DNA from: Streptomyces sp. OR43
GTDB lineage: Bacteria > Actinomycetota > Actinomycetes > Streptomycetales > Streptomycetaceae
Direction of reading: 5' to 3'
Assembly (NCBI RefSeq): GCF_008042275.1
Contig: NZ_RDBK01000043.1
Span: 394,793-458,792, forward strand
Length of the DNA stretch: 64,000 nucleotides
Of this stretch, positions 39,002 through 48,726 are shown in pieces. The first letter of the stretch is position 1. Every line of letters begins with the position of its first letter. The notes under the pieces are model-generated. The model had not been told where the DNA came from and made no database searches. It saw only the letters and a list, made by a program, of their open reading frames with translations. A program made the translations under genes and the position numbers.

Positions 39002-41377
39002 ATGCACAGCGCAACAGATGTCGAGGCCGCGGCGGCGGAGAGCTCGCAGGCCGAGCTCACGATCGGCGGAATGACCTGCGCGTCCTGCGCGGCTCGCGTC
39101 GAGAAGAAGCTGAACCGGATGGACGGGGTCAGCGCCACCGTCAACTACGCGACGGAGAAGGCCCGGGTCTCCTACGGACCCGGAACCGGCCTCGCGGACC
39201 TGATCGCCACGGTCGAGAAGACCGGTTACACGGCGAAACCGGTACCGCGTCCGGCACCGAAGCCCGCGGCTCCGCCCGCCCCGGCAAGAGCGACCCCGGC
39301 ACCAGCGCCCGTGCCCGCTACGGCACCGGCTACGGCCCCGGCACCCGCTACGGCTGCCGATACGGCCGCGGCTACGGACGGCGACACCGACGACGACGGC
39401 CCTGCCTCCGCTCTCGCCGTACTGCGCCAACGGCTCATCGTCTCAGCCGTCCTCGCCGCCCCCGTGGTGCTGCTCGCGATGGTCCCGGCCCTCCAGTTCG
39501 ACAACTGGCAGTGGCTCTCCCTCACGCTGGCCGCCCCCGTCGTCATCTGGGGCGGGCTGCCCTTCCATCGCGCCACCTGGACCAACCTGCGCCACGGCGC
39601 GGCCACCATGGACACCCTGGTCTCGGTCGGGACCCTCGCCGCCTTCGGCTGGTCGCTCTGGGCCCTGTTCCTCGGCGACGCCGGAATGCCCGGCATGCGG
39701 CACGGCTTCGACTTCACGGTCTCCCGCGCCGACGGGGCCTCCACCATCTACCTGGAGGTCGCGGCCGGAGTCGTCACCTTCATCCTGCTGGGCCGCTACC
39801 TGGAGGCGAAGTCCAAGCGGAAGGCCGGTTCCGCTCTCCGCGCGCTGATGCACCTGGGCGCCAAGGACGTCGCGGTCCTGCGGGACGGTACGGAGGTACG
39901 CGTCCCTGTGGGCCGGCTCGCCGTCGGCGACCGCTTCGTCGTCCGACCCGGCGAGAAGGTCGCCACCGACGGCACCGTCGTCCAGGGCGCGTCGGCGGTG
40001 GACGCGTCGATGCTCACCGGCGAGTCCGTGCCCGTCGACGTGCGCCCCGGGGACTCCGTCACCGGCGCCACCGTGAACGTCTCCGGCCGGCTCGTCGTCG
40101 AGGCGACCCGGGTCGGCGCCGACACCCAGCTGGCCCGGATGGCCCGGCTCGTCGAGGACGCGCAGAACGGCAAGGCCGAGGTACAGCGGCTGGCCGACCG
40201 GATCTCGGCGGTGTTCGTCCCCGTGGTCCTGGTGATCGCCCTGGTCACCCTGGTCGTCTGGCTGCTGGTGACGGACGACGTGACGGCCTCGTTCACGGCC
40301 GCCGTCGCCGTACTGATCATCGCCTGCCCGTGCGCCCTCGGCCTCGCCACCCCGACCGCCCTGATGGTCGGCACCGGACGCGGCGCCCAGCTCGGCATCC
40401 TCATCAAGGGCCCCGAAGTCCTGGAGACCACCCGCCGCGTCGACACCATCGTCCTCGACAAGACCGGCACCGTCACCACCGGAAAGATGACCCTCCAGAC
40501 CGTCCACACCGCCGACGGCACCACCGAGACCGACGTCCTGCGCCTGTCCGGAGCCCTGGAACACGCCTCCGAACACCCCATCGCCCAGGCCGTCGCCACC
40601 GGAGCCACCCACCGCACCGGCGCCGCACTCCCCACCCCCGAGAACTTCGCCAACGTCCCCGGACTCGGCGTCCAGGGCATCGTCGAGGGCCACACCGTCC
40701 TCGTCGGCCGTCCCCGGCTGCTCACCGACGCCGGAATCGGCATCCCCGGCCCCCTGGCCGCCGCGATGACGGCGGCGACCGCTCAGGGCCGTACCGCGAT
40801 CGCGGTCGCCTGGGACGGCGAGGCACGCGGTGCCTTCGAAGTCGCCGACGCGGTCAAGGAGACCAGCGCGGCCGCGGTCGCCGATCTCCGCGCGCTCGGC
40901 CTGACCCCGATCCTGCTGACCGGCGACAACCGGGCGGTCGCGGAGTCCGTGGCCCGCGCCGTCGGGATCGACGAGGTCCGTGCCGAGGTACTCCCCGAGG
41001 AGAAAGCGCACGTCATCGAGCGCCTCCAGGCAGAGGGGCGTTCGGTCGCCATGGTCGGTGACGGGGTCAACGACGCCGCGGCACTGGCCACCGCCTATCT
41101 CGGTCTGGCGATGGGCACGGGTACGGACGCCGCGATCGAGGCGAGCGATCTGACGCTCGTTCGTGGAGATCTCAAGGTGGCAGCCGATGCCATCCGGCTC
41201 TCCCGACGCACCCTGGCCACCATCAGGGGCAACCTTTTCTGGGCATTCGGCTACAACGTTGCCGCTCTACCCCTTGCGGCATTTGGCCTGCTCAACCCTA
41301 TGATTGCGGGAGCGGCGATGGCCTTCTCCTCGGTCTTCGTCGTGACGAACAGCCTGCGCCTGCGGTCCTTCACGTAA
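39002..41377 (+). CDS. copA: Cu(I)-translocating P1B-type ATPase
   Basis: A 791-residue copper exporter. N-terminal HMA with MTCASC (24-29), an Ala/Pro/Thr-rich linker (about residues 80-135), then the membrane domain with the CPC metal site ([12 protein letters not shown] near 440), DKTGT phosphorylation site (about 485), HP motif ([11 protein letters not shown]) and GDGVND. The C-terminus has the last TM pair ([19 protein letters not shown]). Complete. It pumps Cu(I) out of the cytoplasm; operon with copZ. SD CAGGAG precedes ATG. Confidence 0.95.
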   Translation: MHSATDVEAAAAESSQAELTIGGMTCASCAARVEKKLNRMDGVSATVNYATEKARVSYGPGTGLADLIATVEKTGYTAKPVPRPAPKPAAPPAPARATPAPAPVPATAPATAPAPATAADTAAATDGDTDDDGPASALAVLRQRLIVSAVLAAPVVLLAMVPALQFDNWQWLSLTLAAPVVIWGGLPFHRATWTNLRHGAATMDTLVSVGTLAAFGWSLWALFLGDAGMPGMRHGFDFTVSRADGASTIYLEVAAGVVTFILLGRYLEAKSKRKAGSALRALMHLGAKDVAVLRDGTEVRVPVGRLAVGDRFVVRPGEKVATDGTVVQGASAVDASMLTGESVPVDVRPGDSVTGATVNVSGRLVVEATRVGADTQLARMARLVEDAQNGKAEVQRLADRISAVFVPVVLVIALVTLVVWLLVTDDVTASFTAAVAVLIIACPCALGLATPTALMVGTGRGAQLGILIKGPEVLETTRRVDTIVLDKTGTVTTGKMTLQTVHTADGTTETDVLRLSGALEHASEHPIAQAVATGATHRTGAALPTPENFANVPGLGVQGIVEGHTVLVGRPRLLTDAGIGIPGPLAAAMTAATAQGRTAIAVAWDGEARGAFEVADAVKETSAAAVADLRALGLTPILLTGDNRAVAESVARAVGIDEVRAEVLPEEKAHVIERLQAEGRSVAMVGDGVNDAAALATAYLGLAMGTGTDAAIEASDLTLVRGDLKVAADAIRLSRRTLATIRGNLFWAFGYNVAALPLAAFGLLNPMIAGAAMAFSSVFVVTNSLRLRSFT

Positions 41378-41946
41378 TTTCCACAAAGAGACTTAGATCA
41401 CACCGGTTCAGGGGTAACCATTCGGTGGGTTCGCGAGTCTAAGAGTGCGATGCCAAAGGATGTCTTGGGGGACGTCCGACGGAGGGTCTTGGGGGACGCT
41501 CCGGGCAAGCGTTGGCCGGGGCACGTGCACCGGGGAGCTTTGAGCGGCCCTCCCGTCGGTACGTACCCCGGCAGACCGCAGGCGGCACGCGCAGGCGGTA
41601 CGAGGAAAAGCGCAGGACAGCAGGACCAGTACGACCCAGCAGTACCGAGGAACCCAGGAGCTTCGGCTCCCACTGAACGCCCGGCCGGATCCCGTGGGGG
41701 GAATCCGCTCCGGGACATGGGAAGCGCCTCGTTGTCGGCCCGTGGGGGGATCGACGGCGGGGCGCTTCTCGCTTTCACGCGGGAGCGCTCCCGCACGCTG
41801 CCATGAGGAAGCGCCGGTGAAGAAGCGCCCTTGAAGAGCGCCCGGGCAAGCAAATCGCCCCGGACACCGCGCTCTGTGCGAAAGCGCGGCAGTCGGGGCG
41901 AAGGCAACCGGCCCAGGGCCGGGATGGTGCGGGGGTGGCCGGTGGG
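41378..41946. other. 569-bp intergenic region after copA
   Basis: No gene is supported. A plus-strand frame beginning MPKDVLGDVRRRVLGDAPG (41450) and a minus-strand frame (41398-41907) are open, but neither has a recognisable fold or a clear ribosome site. GTCTTGGGGGACG occurs twice, 24 bp apart (41462-41474, 41486-41498). The right end holds a citrate synthase terminator. Confidence 0.5.
41855..41901 (-). terminator. Hairpin after citrate synthase
   Basis: Nested stems TCGCCCCG (41855-41862)/CGGGGCGA (41894-41901) and CCGCGCT (41867-41873)/AGCGCGG (41883-41889), about 46 bp beyond the citrate synthase stop. Confidence 0.7.
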
Positions 41947-43245
41947 TCAGCGACCCTCGACCGGGACGAAGTCGCGCAGGACCTCGCCGGTGTAGATCTG
42001 GCGCGGGCGGCCGATGCGGGAACCCGGCTCCTTGATCATCTCGTGCCACTGGGCGATCCAGCCCGGCAGCCGGCCGATCGCGAAGAGCACGGTGAACATC
42101 TCGCTCGGGAAGCCCATGGCCCGGTAGATCAGACCCGTGTAGAAGTCCACGTTGGGGTAGAGGTTGCGCGAGACGAAGTACTCGTCGGAGAGCGCGTGCT
42201 CCTCCAGCTTGAGCGCGATGTCGAGCAGCTCGTCGGACTTGCCGAGCGAGGACAGCACGTCGTGGGCCGCGGCCTTGATGATCTTGGCGCGCGGGTCGAA
42301 GGACTTGTACACCCGGTGGCCGAAGCCCATCAGGCGGACGCCGTCCTCCTTGTTCTTCACCTTCTGGATGAAGCTGTCGACGTCGCCACCGTTGGCCTGG
42401 ATGCCCTCGAGCATCTCCAGCACCGACTGGTTGGCGCCACCGTGCAGGGGGCCCCACAGCGCCGAGATGCCGGCGGAGATCGAGGCGAACATGTTCGCCT
42501 GCGAGGAGCCGACCAGACGCACGGTGGAGGTCGAACAGTTCTGCTCGTGGTCCGCGTGCAGGATGAGCAGCTTCTCCAGCGCCGAGACGACGACCGGGTC
42601 CGGCACGTACTCCTGGGCGGGGACCGAGAAGGTCATGCGCAGGAAGTTCTCGACGTAGCCGAGGTCGTTGCGCGGGTAGACGAACGGGTGACCGATCGAC
42701 TTCTTGTACGCGTACGCCGCGATGGTCGGCAGCTTGGCCAGCAGCCGGATCGTCGAGAGGTGGCGCTGCTCCTCGTCGAACGGGTTGTGGCTGTCCTGGT
42801 AGAACGTCGACAGCGCGCTGACGACCGAGGACAGCATGGCCATCGGGTGGGCGTCGCGCGGGAAGCCGTCGAAGAACCGCTTGACGTCCTCGTGCAGCAG
42901 CGTGTGCTGGGTGATCTCGTTCTTGAACGCCGACAGCTCGTCGACCTTCGGGAGCTCACCGTTGATGAGCGTGTACGCGACCTCAAGGAACGTCGACTGC
43001 TCGGCGAGCTGCTCGATGGGGTAGCCGCGGTAGCGCAGGATGCCCTGCTCGCCATCGAGGTAGGTGATGGCCGATTTATAGGCAGCGGTGTTGCCGTATC
43101 CGCTGTCCAGCGTCACCAGACCGGTGTTCGCCCGGAGCTTCCCGATGTCGAAGCCCTTGTCGCCGACGGTGCTGTCGATCACCGGGTAGGTGTACTCGTC
43201 ATCGCCGTACCGCAGTACTACAGCGTTGCTGGTGTGCTCGCTCAC
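41947..43245 (-). CDS. citA: Citrate synthase
   Basis: A 432-residue type II-like citrate synthase: condenses oxaloacetate and acetyl-CoA at the head of the TCA cycle. Seen: DSTVGDKGFDIGKLRANTGL, GILRYRGYPIEQLAEQ, HPMAMLSSVVSALS, HEQNCSTSTVRLVGSSQANMF (binding His) and MGFGHRVYKSFDPRAKII (catalytic region). GTG at 43245 is chosen because GAGGG lies 5-10 nt upstream; an earlier GTG at 43257 is possible. Gene complete. Confidence 0.94.
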   Translation of the reverse strand: MSEHTSNAVVLRYGDDEYTYPVIDSTVGDKGFDIGKLRANTGLVTLDSGYGNTAAYKSAITYLDGEQGILRYRGYPIEQLAEQSTFLEVAYTLINGELPKVDELSAFKNEITQHTLLHEDVKRFFDGFPRDAHPMAMLSSVVSALSTFYQDSHNPFDEEQRHLSTIRLLAKLPTIAAYAYKKSIGHPFVYPRNDLGYVENFLRMTFSVPAQEYVPDPVVVSALEKLLILHADHEQNCSTSTVRLVGSSQANMFASISAGISALWGPLHGGANQSVLEMLEGIQANGGDVDSFIQKVKNKEDGVRLMGFGHRVYKSFDPRAKIIKAAAHDVLSSLGKSDELLDIALKLEEHALSDEYFVSRNLYPNVDFYTGLIYRAMGFPSEMFTVLFAIGRLPGWIAQWHEMIKEPGSRIGRPRQIYTGEVLRDFVPVEGR

Positions 43246-43352
43246 GTCATCCCTCACCGACGTAGTGCCTCTTCTTCGAGGTTCCCTGACTGTCTCCACC
43301 CTCCCCCATTTGGCTCAGGAGAGTGCACTCGGGGTCGTCCATTGGACCTACT

Positions 43353-43371
43353 CGCGGCACTGAGTGCCGCG
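43353..43371. other. 19-bp palindrome upstream of citA
   Basis: CGCGGCACT-G-AGTGCCGCG, about 110 bp before the citrate synthase start and 72 bp after the recD2 stop. It could be an operator or part of a terminator of recD2; no U-run follows. Confidence 0.45.
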
Positions 43372-43442
43372 AACTTATTCATCCTGCCCCCTTGCCTGCG
43401 GTTGCGGAAGACCTGCGTGATGTTTCCCACCGATTTGATCGA

Positions 43443-45728
43443 TCATTTTTTCCGAGGATCCTCCGTGGATCCTCCTTCCGCGCCTCCGCGCAACCGGTGA
43501 TCCAGCGCCGTACAGCGTCTGCCTGCGGAAACCGTGCGGACCGCCTGGCCGATGGCCTGCCGGGAGCCGACCAGCACGACGAGCTTCTTCGCCCTCGTCA
43601 CGGCGGTGTACAGCAGGTTCCGCTGGAGCATCATCCAGGCGCTCTTCGTCACGGGGATGACGACGGCCGGGTACTCGCTGCCCTGGGAGCGATGGATCGT
43701 CATGGCGTACGCGTGGGACAGCTCGTCGAGCTCGTCGAAGTCGTAGCTGATCTCCTCGTCCTCGTCCGTCAGCACGCTCAGCTTCTGTTCGTCCAGGTCG
43801 AGAGCGGTGACGACGCCGACGGTGCCGTTGAAGACACCGTTCTCCCCCTTGTCGTAGTTGTTACGGATCTGGGTGACCTTGTCGCCGACGCGGAACACCC
43901 GGCCGCCGAACCGCTTCTCGGGCAGATCGGGGCGGCCCGGGGTGATGGCCTGCTGGAGCAGCCCGTTGAGATGGCCGGCTCCGGCCGGGCCGCGGTGCAT
44001 CGGCGCGAGCACCTGCACGTCCCGGCGCGGGTCGAGCCCGAACTTGGCCGGGATACGACGGGCCGCGACGTCCACGGCCAGCACCCCGGCGTCCTCCGTC
44101 TCGTCCTCCACGAAGAGGAAGAAGTCGCTGAGTCCCTGGGTGAGGGGCGGTACGCCGGAGTTGATGCGGTGGGCGTTGGTGACGACGCCGGACTGCTGGG
44201 CCTGGCGGAAGATGGTGGTCAGCCGGACCGCCGGGACGGGGCTGCCGTCGGCGAGCAGATCCCGCAGCACCTCCCCCGCCCCGACCGAGGGCAGCTGGTC
44301 CACATCGCCGACCAGCAGCAGATGGGCGCCGGGCGCCACGGCCTTGACGAGCTTGTTGGCGAGCAGCAGGTCGAGCATGGACGCCTCATCGACGACGACG
44401 AGATCGGCGTCCAGCGGACGGTCCCGGTCGTACGCCGCGTCCCCGCCCGGCTTCAGCTCCAGCAGGCGGTGCACGGTGGACGCCTCGGCGCCCGTCAGCT
44501 CGGAGAGCCGCTTGGCCGCCCGCCCGGTGGGCGCCGCCAGCACCACCTTCGCCTTCTTCGCGCGGGCCAGCTCCACGATCGACCGGACGGTGAACGACTT
44601 GCCGCAGCCGGGCCCCCCGGTCAGCACGGCCACCTTCCGGCTGAGCGCCAGCCGTACGGCGGCCTCCTGCTCGGGCGCCAGCGTCGCCCCCGTACGCCCG
44701 GCGAGCCACTTCAGCGCCGCGTCCCAGTCCACGTCCCCGAAGGCCGGCATCCGCTCCTCCGGCGTCCGCAGCAATCGCCGCACCTGAGCGGCCAGGGCGA
44801 TCTCGGCGCGGTGGAAGGGCACCAGGTAGACGGCCGTGACCGGTTCACCGCCCTCGGGCGACGGCACCTTCTCCCGTACGACACCCTCCGGTTCGGCGGC
44901 GAGCTCGGCCAGGCACTCGATGACCAGCCCGGTGTCGACCTGGAGGAGCTTGACCGCGTCCGCGATGAGCCGCTCCTCGGGCAGGAAGCAGTGCCCCTGG
45001 TCGCTGGACTGCGACAGCGCGTACTGCAGCCCGGCCTTGACGCGCTCGGGGCTGTCGTGCGGAATGCCGACGGCCTGGGCGATCCGGTCCGCGGTCAGGA
45101 AGCCGATGCCCCAGACGTCGGCGGCCAGCCGGTAGGGCTGGTTCTTCACTACGGAGATCGAGGCGTCCTCGTACTTCTTGTAGATACGGACGGCGATGGA
45201 GGTCGAGACGCCGACGCTCTGGAGGAAGACCATGACCTCCTTGATCGCCTTCTGCTCCTCCCACGCGGCGGCGATCATCTTCGTCCGCTTCGGCCCGAGC
45301 CCGGGGACCTCGACCAGACGCTTGGGCTGCTGCTCGATGATGTCGAGGGTGTCCACGCCGAAGTGGGTGGTGATCCGGTCGGCCATCACCGGCCCGATGC
45401 CCTTGATCAGTCCGGAGCCGAGGTAGCGGCGGATGCCCTGGATCGTGGCCGGGAGGATCGTCGTGTAGTTCTCGACGGTGAACTGCTTGCCGTACTGGGA
45501 GTGGGAACTCCACCGCCCCTCCATCCGCAGCGACTCACCGGGCTGCGCGCCGAGCAGTGAGCCGACGACGGTGAGCAGGTCGTTGCTCCCCCGCCCGGTG
45601 TCGACGCGCGCGACCGTGTACCCGTTCTCCTCGTTCGCGTACGTGATGCGCTCGAGCACGCCTTCGAGGACGGCCATGTTCGGTGTGGCCGATGCCGTGG
45701 GTGCCGTCGTGGAAGGCCTGGTGGACAT
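43443..45728 (-). CDS. recD2: RecD2-type 5'-3' DNA helicase
   Basis: A 761-residue SF1B helicase. An N-terminal OB-like region and helix-hairpin-helix units (LIKGIGPVMADRITTHFG, EVPGLGPKRTKMI) precede the motor: GGPGCGKSFTV (Walker A), VVVDEASMLDLLL (II), GDVDQLPSVGAGEVL (III), LTTIFRQAQQS (IV) and motif VI YTAVTRAKKLVVLVG. No RecB/RecC partners, so it is the RecD2 type, involved in repair. Start ATG 45728 has TACCGT 7 nt upstream; no ribosome site is seen. Confidence 0.9.
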   Translation of the reverse strand: MSTRPSTTAPTASATPNMAVLEGVLERITYANEENGYTVARVDTGRGSNDLLTVVGSLLGAQPGESLRMEGRWSSHSQYGKQFTVENYTTILPATIQGIRRYLGSGLIKGIGPVMADRITTHFGVDTLDIIEQQPKRLVEVPGLGPKRTKMIAAAWEEQKAIKEVMVFLQSVGVSTSIAVRIYKKYEDASISVVKNQPYRLAADVWGIGFLTADRIAQAVGIPHDSPERVKAGLQYALSQSSDQGHCFLPEERLIADAVKLLQVDTGLVIECLAELAAEPEGVVREKVPSPEGGEPVTAVYLVPFHRAEIALAAQVRRLLRTPEERMPAFGDVDWDAALKWLAGRTGATLAPEQEAAVRLALSRKVAVLTGGPGCGKSFTVRSIVELARAKKAKVVLAAPTGRAAKRLSELTGAEASTVHRLLELKPGGDAAYDRDRPLDADLVVVDEASMLDLLLANKLVKAVAPGAHLLLVGDVDQLPSVGAGEVLRDLLADGSPVPAVRLTTIFRQAQQSGVVTNAHRINSGVPPLTQGLSDFFLFVEDETEDAGVLAVDVAARRIPAKFGLDPRRDVQVLAPMHRGPAGAGHLNGLLQQAITPGRPDLPEKRFGGRVFRVGDKVTQIRNNYDKGENGVFNGTVGVVTALDLDEQKLSVLTDEDEEISYDFDELDELSHAYAMTIHRSQGSEYPAVVIPVTKSAWMMLQRNLLYTAVTRAKKLVVLVGSRQAIGQAVRTVSAGRRCTALDHRLRGGAEGGSTEDPRKK

Positions 45729-45767
45729 GACCGTGACGGTACCGGGCGGGGCTGACAGCGCGGGGCC

Positions 45768-45784
45768 GTAACACTCAGTGTTAC
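45768..45784. promoter_or_regulatory. Operator of the toxin-antitoxin operon
   Basis: Perfect palindrome GTAACAC-TCA-GTGTTAC, ending 9 nt before the antitoxin ATG and overlapping TACGGT (45782-45787), the probable -10 of a leaderless promoter. RHH antitoxins commonly repress such sites. Confidence 0.7.
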
Positions 45785-45793
45785 GGTGGTGTC

Positions 45794-46093
45794 ATGGCAA
45801 CCGAGCGCTTCTCCATCAGCATGTCGGCCGAGGTCCGCGACCGGATCAGGGAGCATGCTGCGGCCGCCGGACTCGATGTCTCCACGTTCCTGACGATCGC
45901 CGCCCAGGCGCAGATGGACCAGCAGGACCGCGTCAGAAGGATCTTCAAGCCCTTCGAGGAAGCTCGCGAGGAGGCCGAGGAACAGGCAGGCACCGGCACT
46001 TGGGCCGGCGACGAGATCGAGCCGACCAGGGAAGAACGGGCGGAGGTCGAAGCGATCCTCGGCCGGTCCTCCCACGATGAGGCCGCGGCATGA
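45794..46093 (+). CDS. Ribbon-helix-helix antitoxin
   Basis: A 99-residue protein: N-terminal RHH (ERFSISMSAEVRDRIREHAA, AGLDVSTFLTIAAQAQ) and an acidic C-terminal tail (EEAREEAEEQ...GDEIEPTREE) suited to wrap a toxin. It overlaps the PIN gene by 4 nt (ATGA). It should neutralise the toxin and autorepress at the palindrome upstream. Leaderless start. Confidence 0.78.
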   Translation: MATERFSISMSAEVRDRIREHAAAAGLDVSTFLTIAAQAQMDQQDRVRRIFKPFEEAREEAEEQAGTGTWAGDEIEPTREERAEVEAILGRSSHDEAAA

Positions 46094-46560
46094 CGGTCGT
46101 CGTCTACGACACCGGCATGCTGATGGCGCTGGTGAGCCAGGACCGCCGGGCGCACATCCTGCACAAGGGCTTCGTCGCAGCCGGTGGACATCAGCCGGTC
46201 GTTCCTGGCCCCGCTCTCTCCCAGGCCTGGCGAACAAGCCCGAAGACTGCCTACGCGTGGAAGCGTCTTCTCGCCGATGTCGTCGTATATCCCGGGGCCA
46301 GGGCCCGCTTCCCCCTTGAGCAAGTACCCCGCTGCCTCCCCTGTGCAGGGGGAATGACCGTCGAGGACTGGAAGACGATGGGCGACATGATCGGTACCGC
46401 CGCGTTGCCTCCCAAGAAACGTCCCGACCCGGTGGACGCACTGGCGGTCTTCGTCGCTGCCGCACACGGCGGGGGCGCCGTGCTGACCTCCGACGCCGAC
46501 GACATCAAGGCGTACGCCGCCACGCTGCCGGGGGCCGGCGTCTCGGTCGTGGCCGTCTGA
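46090..46560 (+). CDS. PIN-domain toxin (VapC-like RNase)
   Basis: A 156-residue PIN protein: VVVYDTGML (D7, first metal-binding acid), ALSQAWRTS (where most VapC have a conserved Glu, here Gln), PDPVDALAVFVAAA and LTSDADDIKAYA (later acids). Family members cut tRNA or rRNA. Coupled to the RHH gene by ATGA overlap. The Glu-to-Gln change may alter activity or mark a subfamily; activity cannot be judged from sequence alone. Confidence 0.78.
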   Translation: MTVVVYDTGMLMALVSQDRRAHILHKGFVAAGGHQPVVPGPALSQAWRTSPKTAYAWKRLLADVVVYPGARARFPLEQVPRCLPCAGGMTVEDWKTMGDMIGTAALPPKKRPDPVDALAVFVAAAHGGGAVLTSDADDIKAYAATLPGAGVSVVAV

Positions 46561-46628
46561 GCAACGGGGCCCAGAGCCTCAGAGCAGTCCGTATCGGCCT
46601 TGTCAGAGGCCGTGGTTACGCTGCGGGC

Positions 46629-47153
46629 ATGAGCAACAAGACGTGGGATGCCCTGGCGGCCACCCCCCTTCCGGAAGTACGGCGCCGCGCGACCGTCATG
46701 GACAAGCTCGCCGAGGTCGAACCGGTGACGGTGCCCGGCGCACACCGTCTGGCCTGGAACGACCGCGGCGGCCAGTCGGTGGTCTGGTACTTCGCGGAGG
46801 ACGGCCGCGCGCTGCTGCTGACGTTCGACCACGAGTCGGACCTGAATCTGTACGCGGAGGACGATTTCGTCCTCCAGGAGTCCTTCTACGAGGGCGTCCC
46901 CGACTCCCTCGTCGCCCTGGTCCGCGACCGTCCCGAGAACTACGAGTCCCTGAACCTCACGGACCCCGTGACGGGCCGGACGATTCACTACGCGGGCGGC
47001 GTCTTCTGGTACGACGGCACGCGCTGGCACGTCGCCGACGGCCTGGCGGAACACTGCCGCAGCGAGGGGGCGGACCTCTTCAACGACTCAGGCTTCGACT
47101 ACTGCCTGCGCGGCTACCTCTTCGGCCAGGAGTTCACGCCGGAGGCTCCGTAG
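46629..47153 (+). CDS. Conserved hypothetical protein
   Basis: A 174-residue cytosolic protein with no family that I recognise. It is rich in aromatic and acidic residues (VVWYFAEDGRALLLTFDHES, DLNLYAEDDFVLQES) and has a Cys-containing end (GFDYCLRGYLFGQEF). TACGCT lies exactly 6 nt before the ATG (leaderless). Follows the toxin-antitoxin pair by 68 nt; no link is evident. Confidence 0.7.
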   Translation: MSNKTWDALAATPLPEVRRRATVMDKLAEVEPVTVPGAHRLAWNDRGGQSVVWYFAEDGRALLLTFDHESDLNLYAEDDFVLQESFYEGVPDSLVALVRDRPENYESLNLTDPVTGRTIHYAGGVFWYDGTRWHVADGLAEHCRSEGADLFNDSGFDYCLRGYLFGQEFTPEAP

Positions 47154-47166
47154 CCAGGGGCTGCCG

Positions 47167-47817
47167 TCAGCCCGCCACCGCGGTGAGCGAGCGGTGGTGC
47201 TTCGGCGTCTCGATCTCGTCGATCAGCGCGACCGCCAGGTCCGCGTAGGAGAAGGACGGGGCGCCGTCGGCCATCACCTGCTCGCCTCCCGTCCGGTAGT
47301 GGCCGGTCCTCGGGGCCTCGTTGTCCAGCATCACGGGCGGCGGGGCGATGACGAGCCAGTCGATGTCCGTCCCGGCGGCCCGGAGCGCGGCGAGTTCCGC
47401 GGTGTGGCCGAGCGAGAAGGCCCGCGCCTCCTGTGGGAAGCCGGGGGCGTCGTGGACGGCCACGCCCGGAGCGGTCTCCAGCACGCTTCCGATCCCGATC
47501 AGGACCAGCCGTTCGACCCCGGCACGGGCCAGACCGTCCAGCAGGGCGTGGGCGGCGCTCACGTAGAACTCGTCCGAGGGCATGTCGAGCCGGCCCGCGG
47601 CGCTGATCGCCGCGTCGTGCCCCGCGGCGACCTCGGCGACGCTGTCCGCCCGGGTGACGTCACCGGCGACGATCGTCACGCCGGCACCGGCCAGGTCCGG
47701 GTACCGGTCCGGATCGCGCACGACCGCGGTCACCCGGTGCCCGCGCGCCACGGCCTCCGCGACCGCACGCCTGCCGGCCCGTCCGCCCGCTCCGAACACG
47801 ACGATGCTGCTGCTCAT
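47167..47817 (-). CDS. NAD(P)-binding NmrA/SDR-like oxidoreductase
   Basis: A 216-residue atypical SDR: VVFGAGGRAGRRAVAEAVAR (GxxGxxG) at the N-terminus, VVRDPDRYPDLA (NADP preference), and LVLIGIGSV. The Tyr-Lys catalytic pair of classical SDRs is not obvious, so it may be a quinone-reductase-like or sensor protein. ATG 47817 has GAGGGGAA upstream. Divergent from a HxlR regulator, a common pairing for redox or quinone stress genes. Confidence 0.82.
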   Translation of the reverse strand: MSSSIVVFGAGGRAGRRAVAEAVARGHRVTAVVRDPDRYPDLAGAGVTIVAGDVTRADSVAEVAAGHDAAISAAGRLDMPSDEFYVSAAHALLDGLARAGVERLVLIGIGSVLETAPGVAVHDAPGFPQEARAFSLGHTAELAALRAAGTDIDWLVIAPPPVMLDNEAPRTGHYRTGGEQVMADGAPSFSYADLAVALIDEIETPKHHRSLTAVAG

Positions 47818-47918
47818 GGGGTTCCCCTCGCCAAGGCCCGCTGACCGCCGGCCGACGCAGCGGACGCTAGCCCCGCACCCCATGGTTTCCGCAACGATAG
47901 TTACGTACGCTCGTCAGG

Positions 47919-48299
47919 GTGAGCCAACCACTTGATCCCGAAATGTTCACGGGCTGCTCCCACACCACCTCGCCGTTCCGGATCGGCGGCAAATGGACCC
48001 CGAAGATCATCAGGTGTCTGGAGGCCGGACCGCGCCGCTTCTCCGAACTCGAGGTCCCGCTGCACGGCGTCACACCGAAGGTGCTGACCGAGACGCTGCG
48101 GTCGATGGAGCGGGACGGCCTCGTCATCCGTACGGTCGGCGACGGAATCCCGCCTCGGGTGGACTACGAACTGAGCGCGCTCGGACGGACGTTGCTCGGG
48201 CCGATGGCGGCCTGCTGCGCATGGGCGGCGGCGCATCTGCCGGAACTGGAGGATGCCCGGGAGACGTACGCGGGTCCGGCGCACAGCTCCGCTCCCTGA
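47919..48299 (+). CDS. HxlR-family transcriptional regulator
   Basis: A 126-residue winged-helix protein: FRIGGKWTPKIIRCLEAGPR RFSELE, VTPKVLTETLRSMERDGLV and ELSALGRTLLGPM are HxlR hallmarks. GTG start at 47919 lies 7 nt after TACGCT (leaderless type). It has cysteines at C13, C33 and a CC pair near residue 96, so oxidant sensing is possible. Likely controls the divergent oxidoreductase. Confidence 0.88.
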   Translation: MSQPLDPEMFTGCSHTTSPFRIGGKWTPKIIRCLEAGPRRFSELEVPLHGVTPKVLTETLRSMERDGLVIRTVGDGIPPRVDYELSALGRTLLGPMAACCAWAAAHLPELEDARETYAGPAHSSAP

Positions 48300-48327
48300 G
48301 GAACCCCTCAGGGAGCGGCACGGGCTG

Positions 48328-48726
48328 TCAGGGCGTCGGCCCGTCACCACCGCTGGGCGCGTGGCTCAGGTCCACCACACAGAAGATGTTGCCGTCCGGG
48401 TCGGCGAGAACGACGAAGTCAGGATCGGGCGGGTACTGGTCCCAGTCGACGGTGCGCGCGCCGAGCCCGACCAGTCGCCGGACCTCCGCCTGTTGTTCCT
48501 CGGCCGTGTCCGTGAAGAGGTCCAGGTGGATCCGGGGGTGCGGCTCGGCCGGGGAAGCGCTGCGCATCAGGCCGAGGGCCCGGCCGGAGCCGTCGGGGTG
48601 AATGAGCGTCCGCCACGTCTCGCTCTGCCACTCCTCGGCAGCGACGAGGTTCAACGCCGTGGTCCAGAAGGCCACTGCGCGGGGAAGGTCCGTGACACCG
48701 ATGACGGGGATTCCTAGTCTCAGCAT
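48328..48726 (-). CDS. VOC (glyoxalase/bleomycin-resistance) family protein
   Basis: A 132-residue VOC protein with two beta-alpha-beta-beta-beta units: RLGIPVIGVTDLPRAVAFWT, RIHLDLFTDTAEEQQAEVRR and the DPDGNIFCVVD metal-side segment. Function (dioxygenase, glyoxalase-like or resistance) cannot be assigned. TAGGCT lies 7 nt before the ATG. Confidence 0.85.
   Translation of the reverse strand: MLRLGIPVIGVTDLPRAVAFWTTALNLVAAEEWQSETWRTLIHPDGSGRALGLMRSASPAEPHPRIHLDLFTDTAEEQQAEVRRLVGLGARTVDWDQYPPDPDFVVLADPDGNIFCVVDLSHAPSGGDGPTP

Noticed and set aside
41398..41907. Minus-strand gene of about 169 codons in the copA-citA gap
   Set aside because: Odd Pro/Ser/Arg composition, no ribosome site and no recognisable fold; the facing plus frame is equally open.
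43455..43476. GAGGATCC/GGATCCTC inverted repeat as a recD2 terminator
   Set aside because: It lies inside the coding end of recD2 and has no U-run in the right direction.
41935..43500. Long plus-strand frame antisense to citrate synthase
   Set aside because: Low-complexity Val/Arg/Asp pattern and no family; the minus strand encodes a complete citrate synthase.
43323..45560. 745-codon plus-strand frame antisense to recD2
   Set aside because: Mirror of a conserved helicase gene with all motifs on the other strand.
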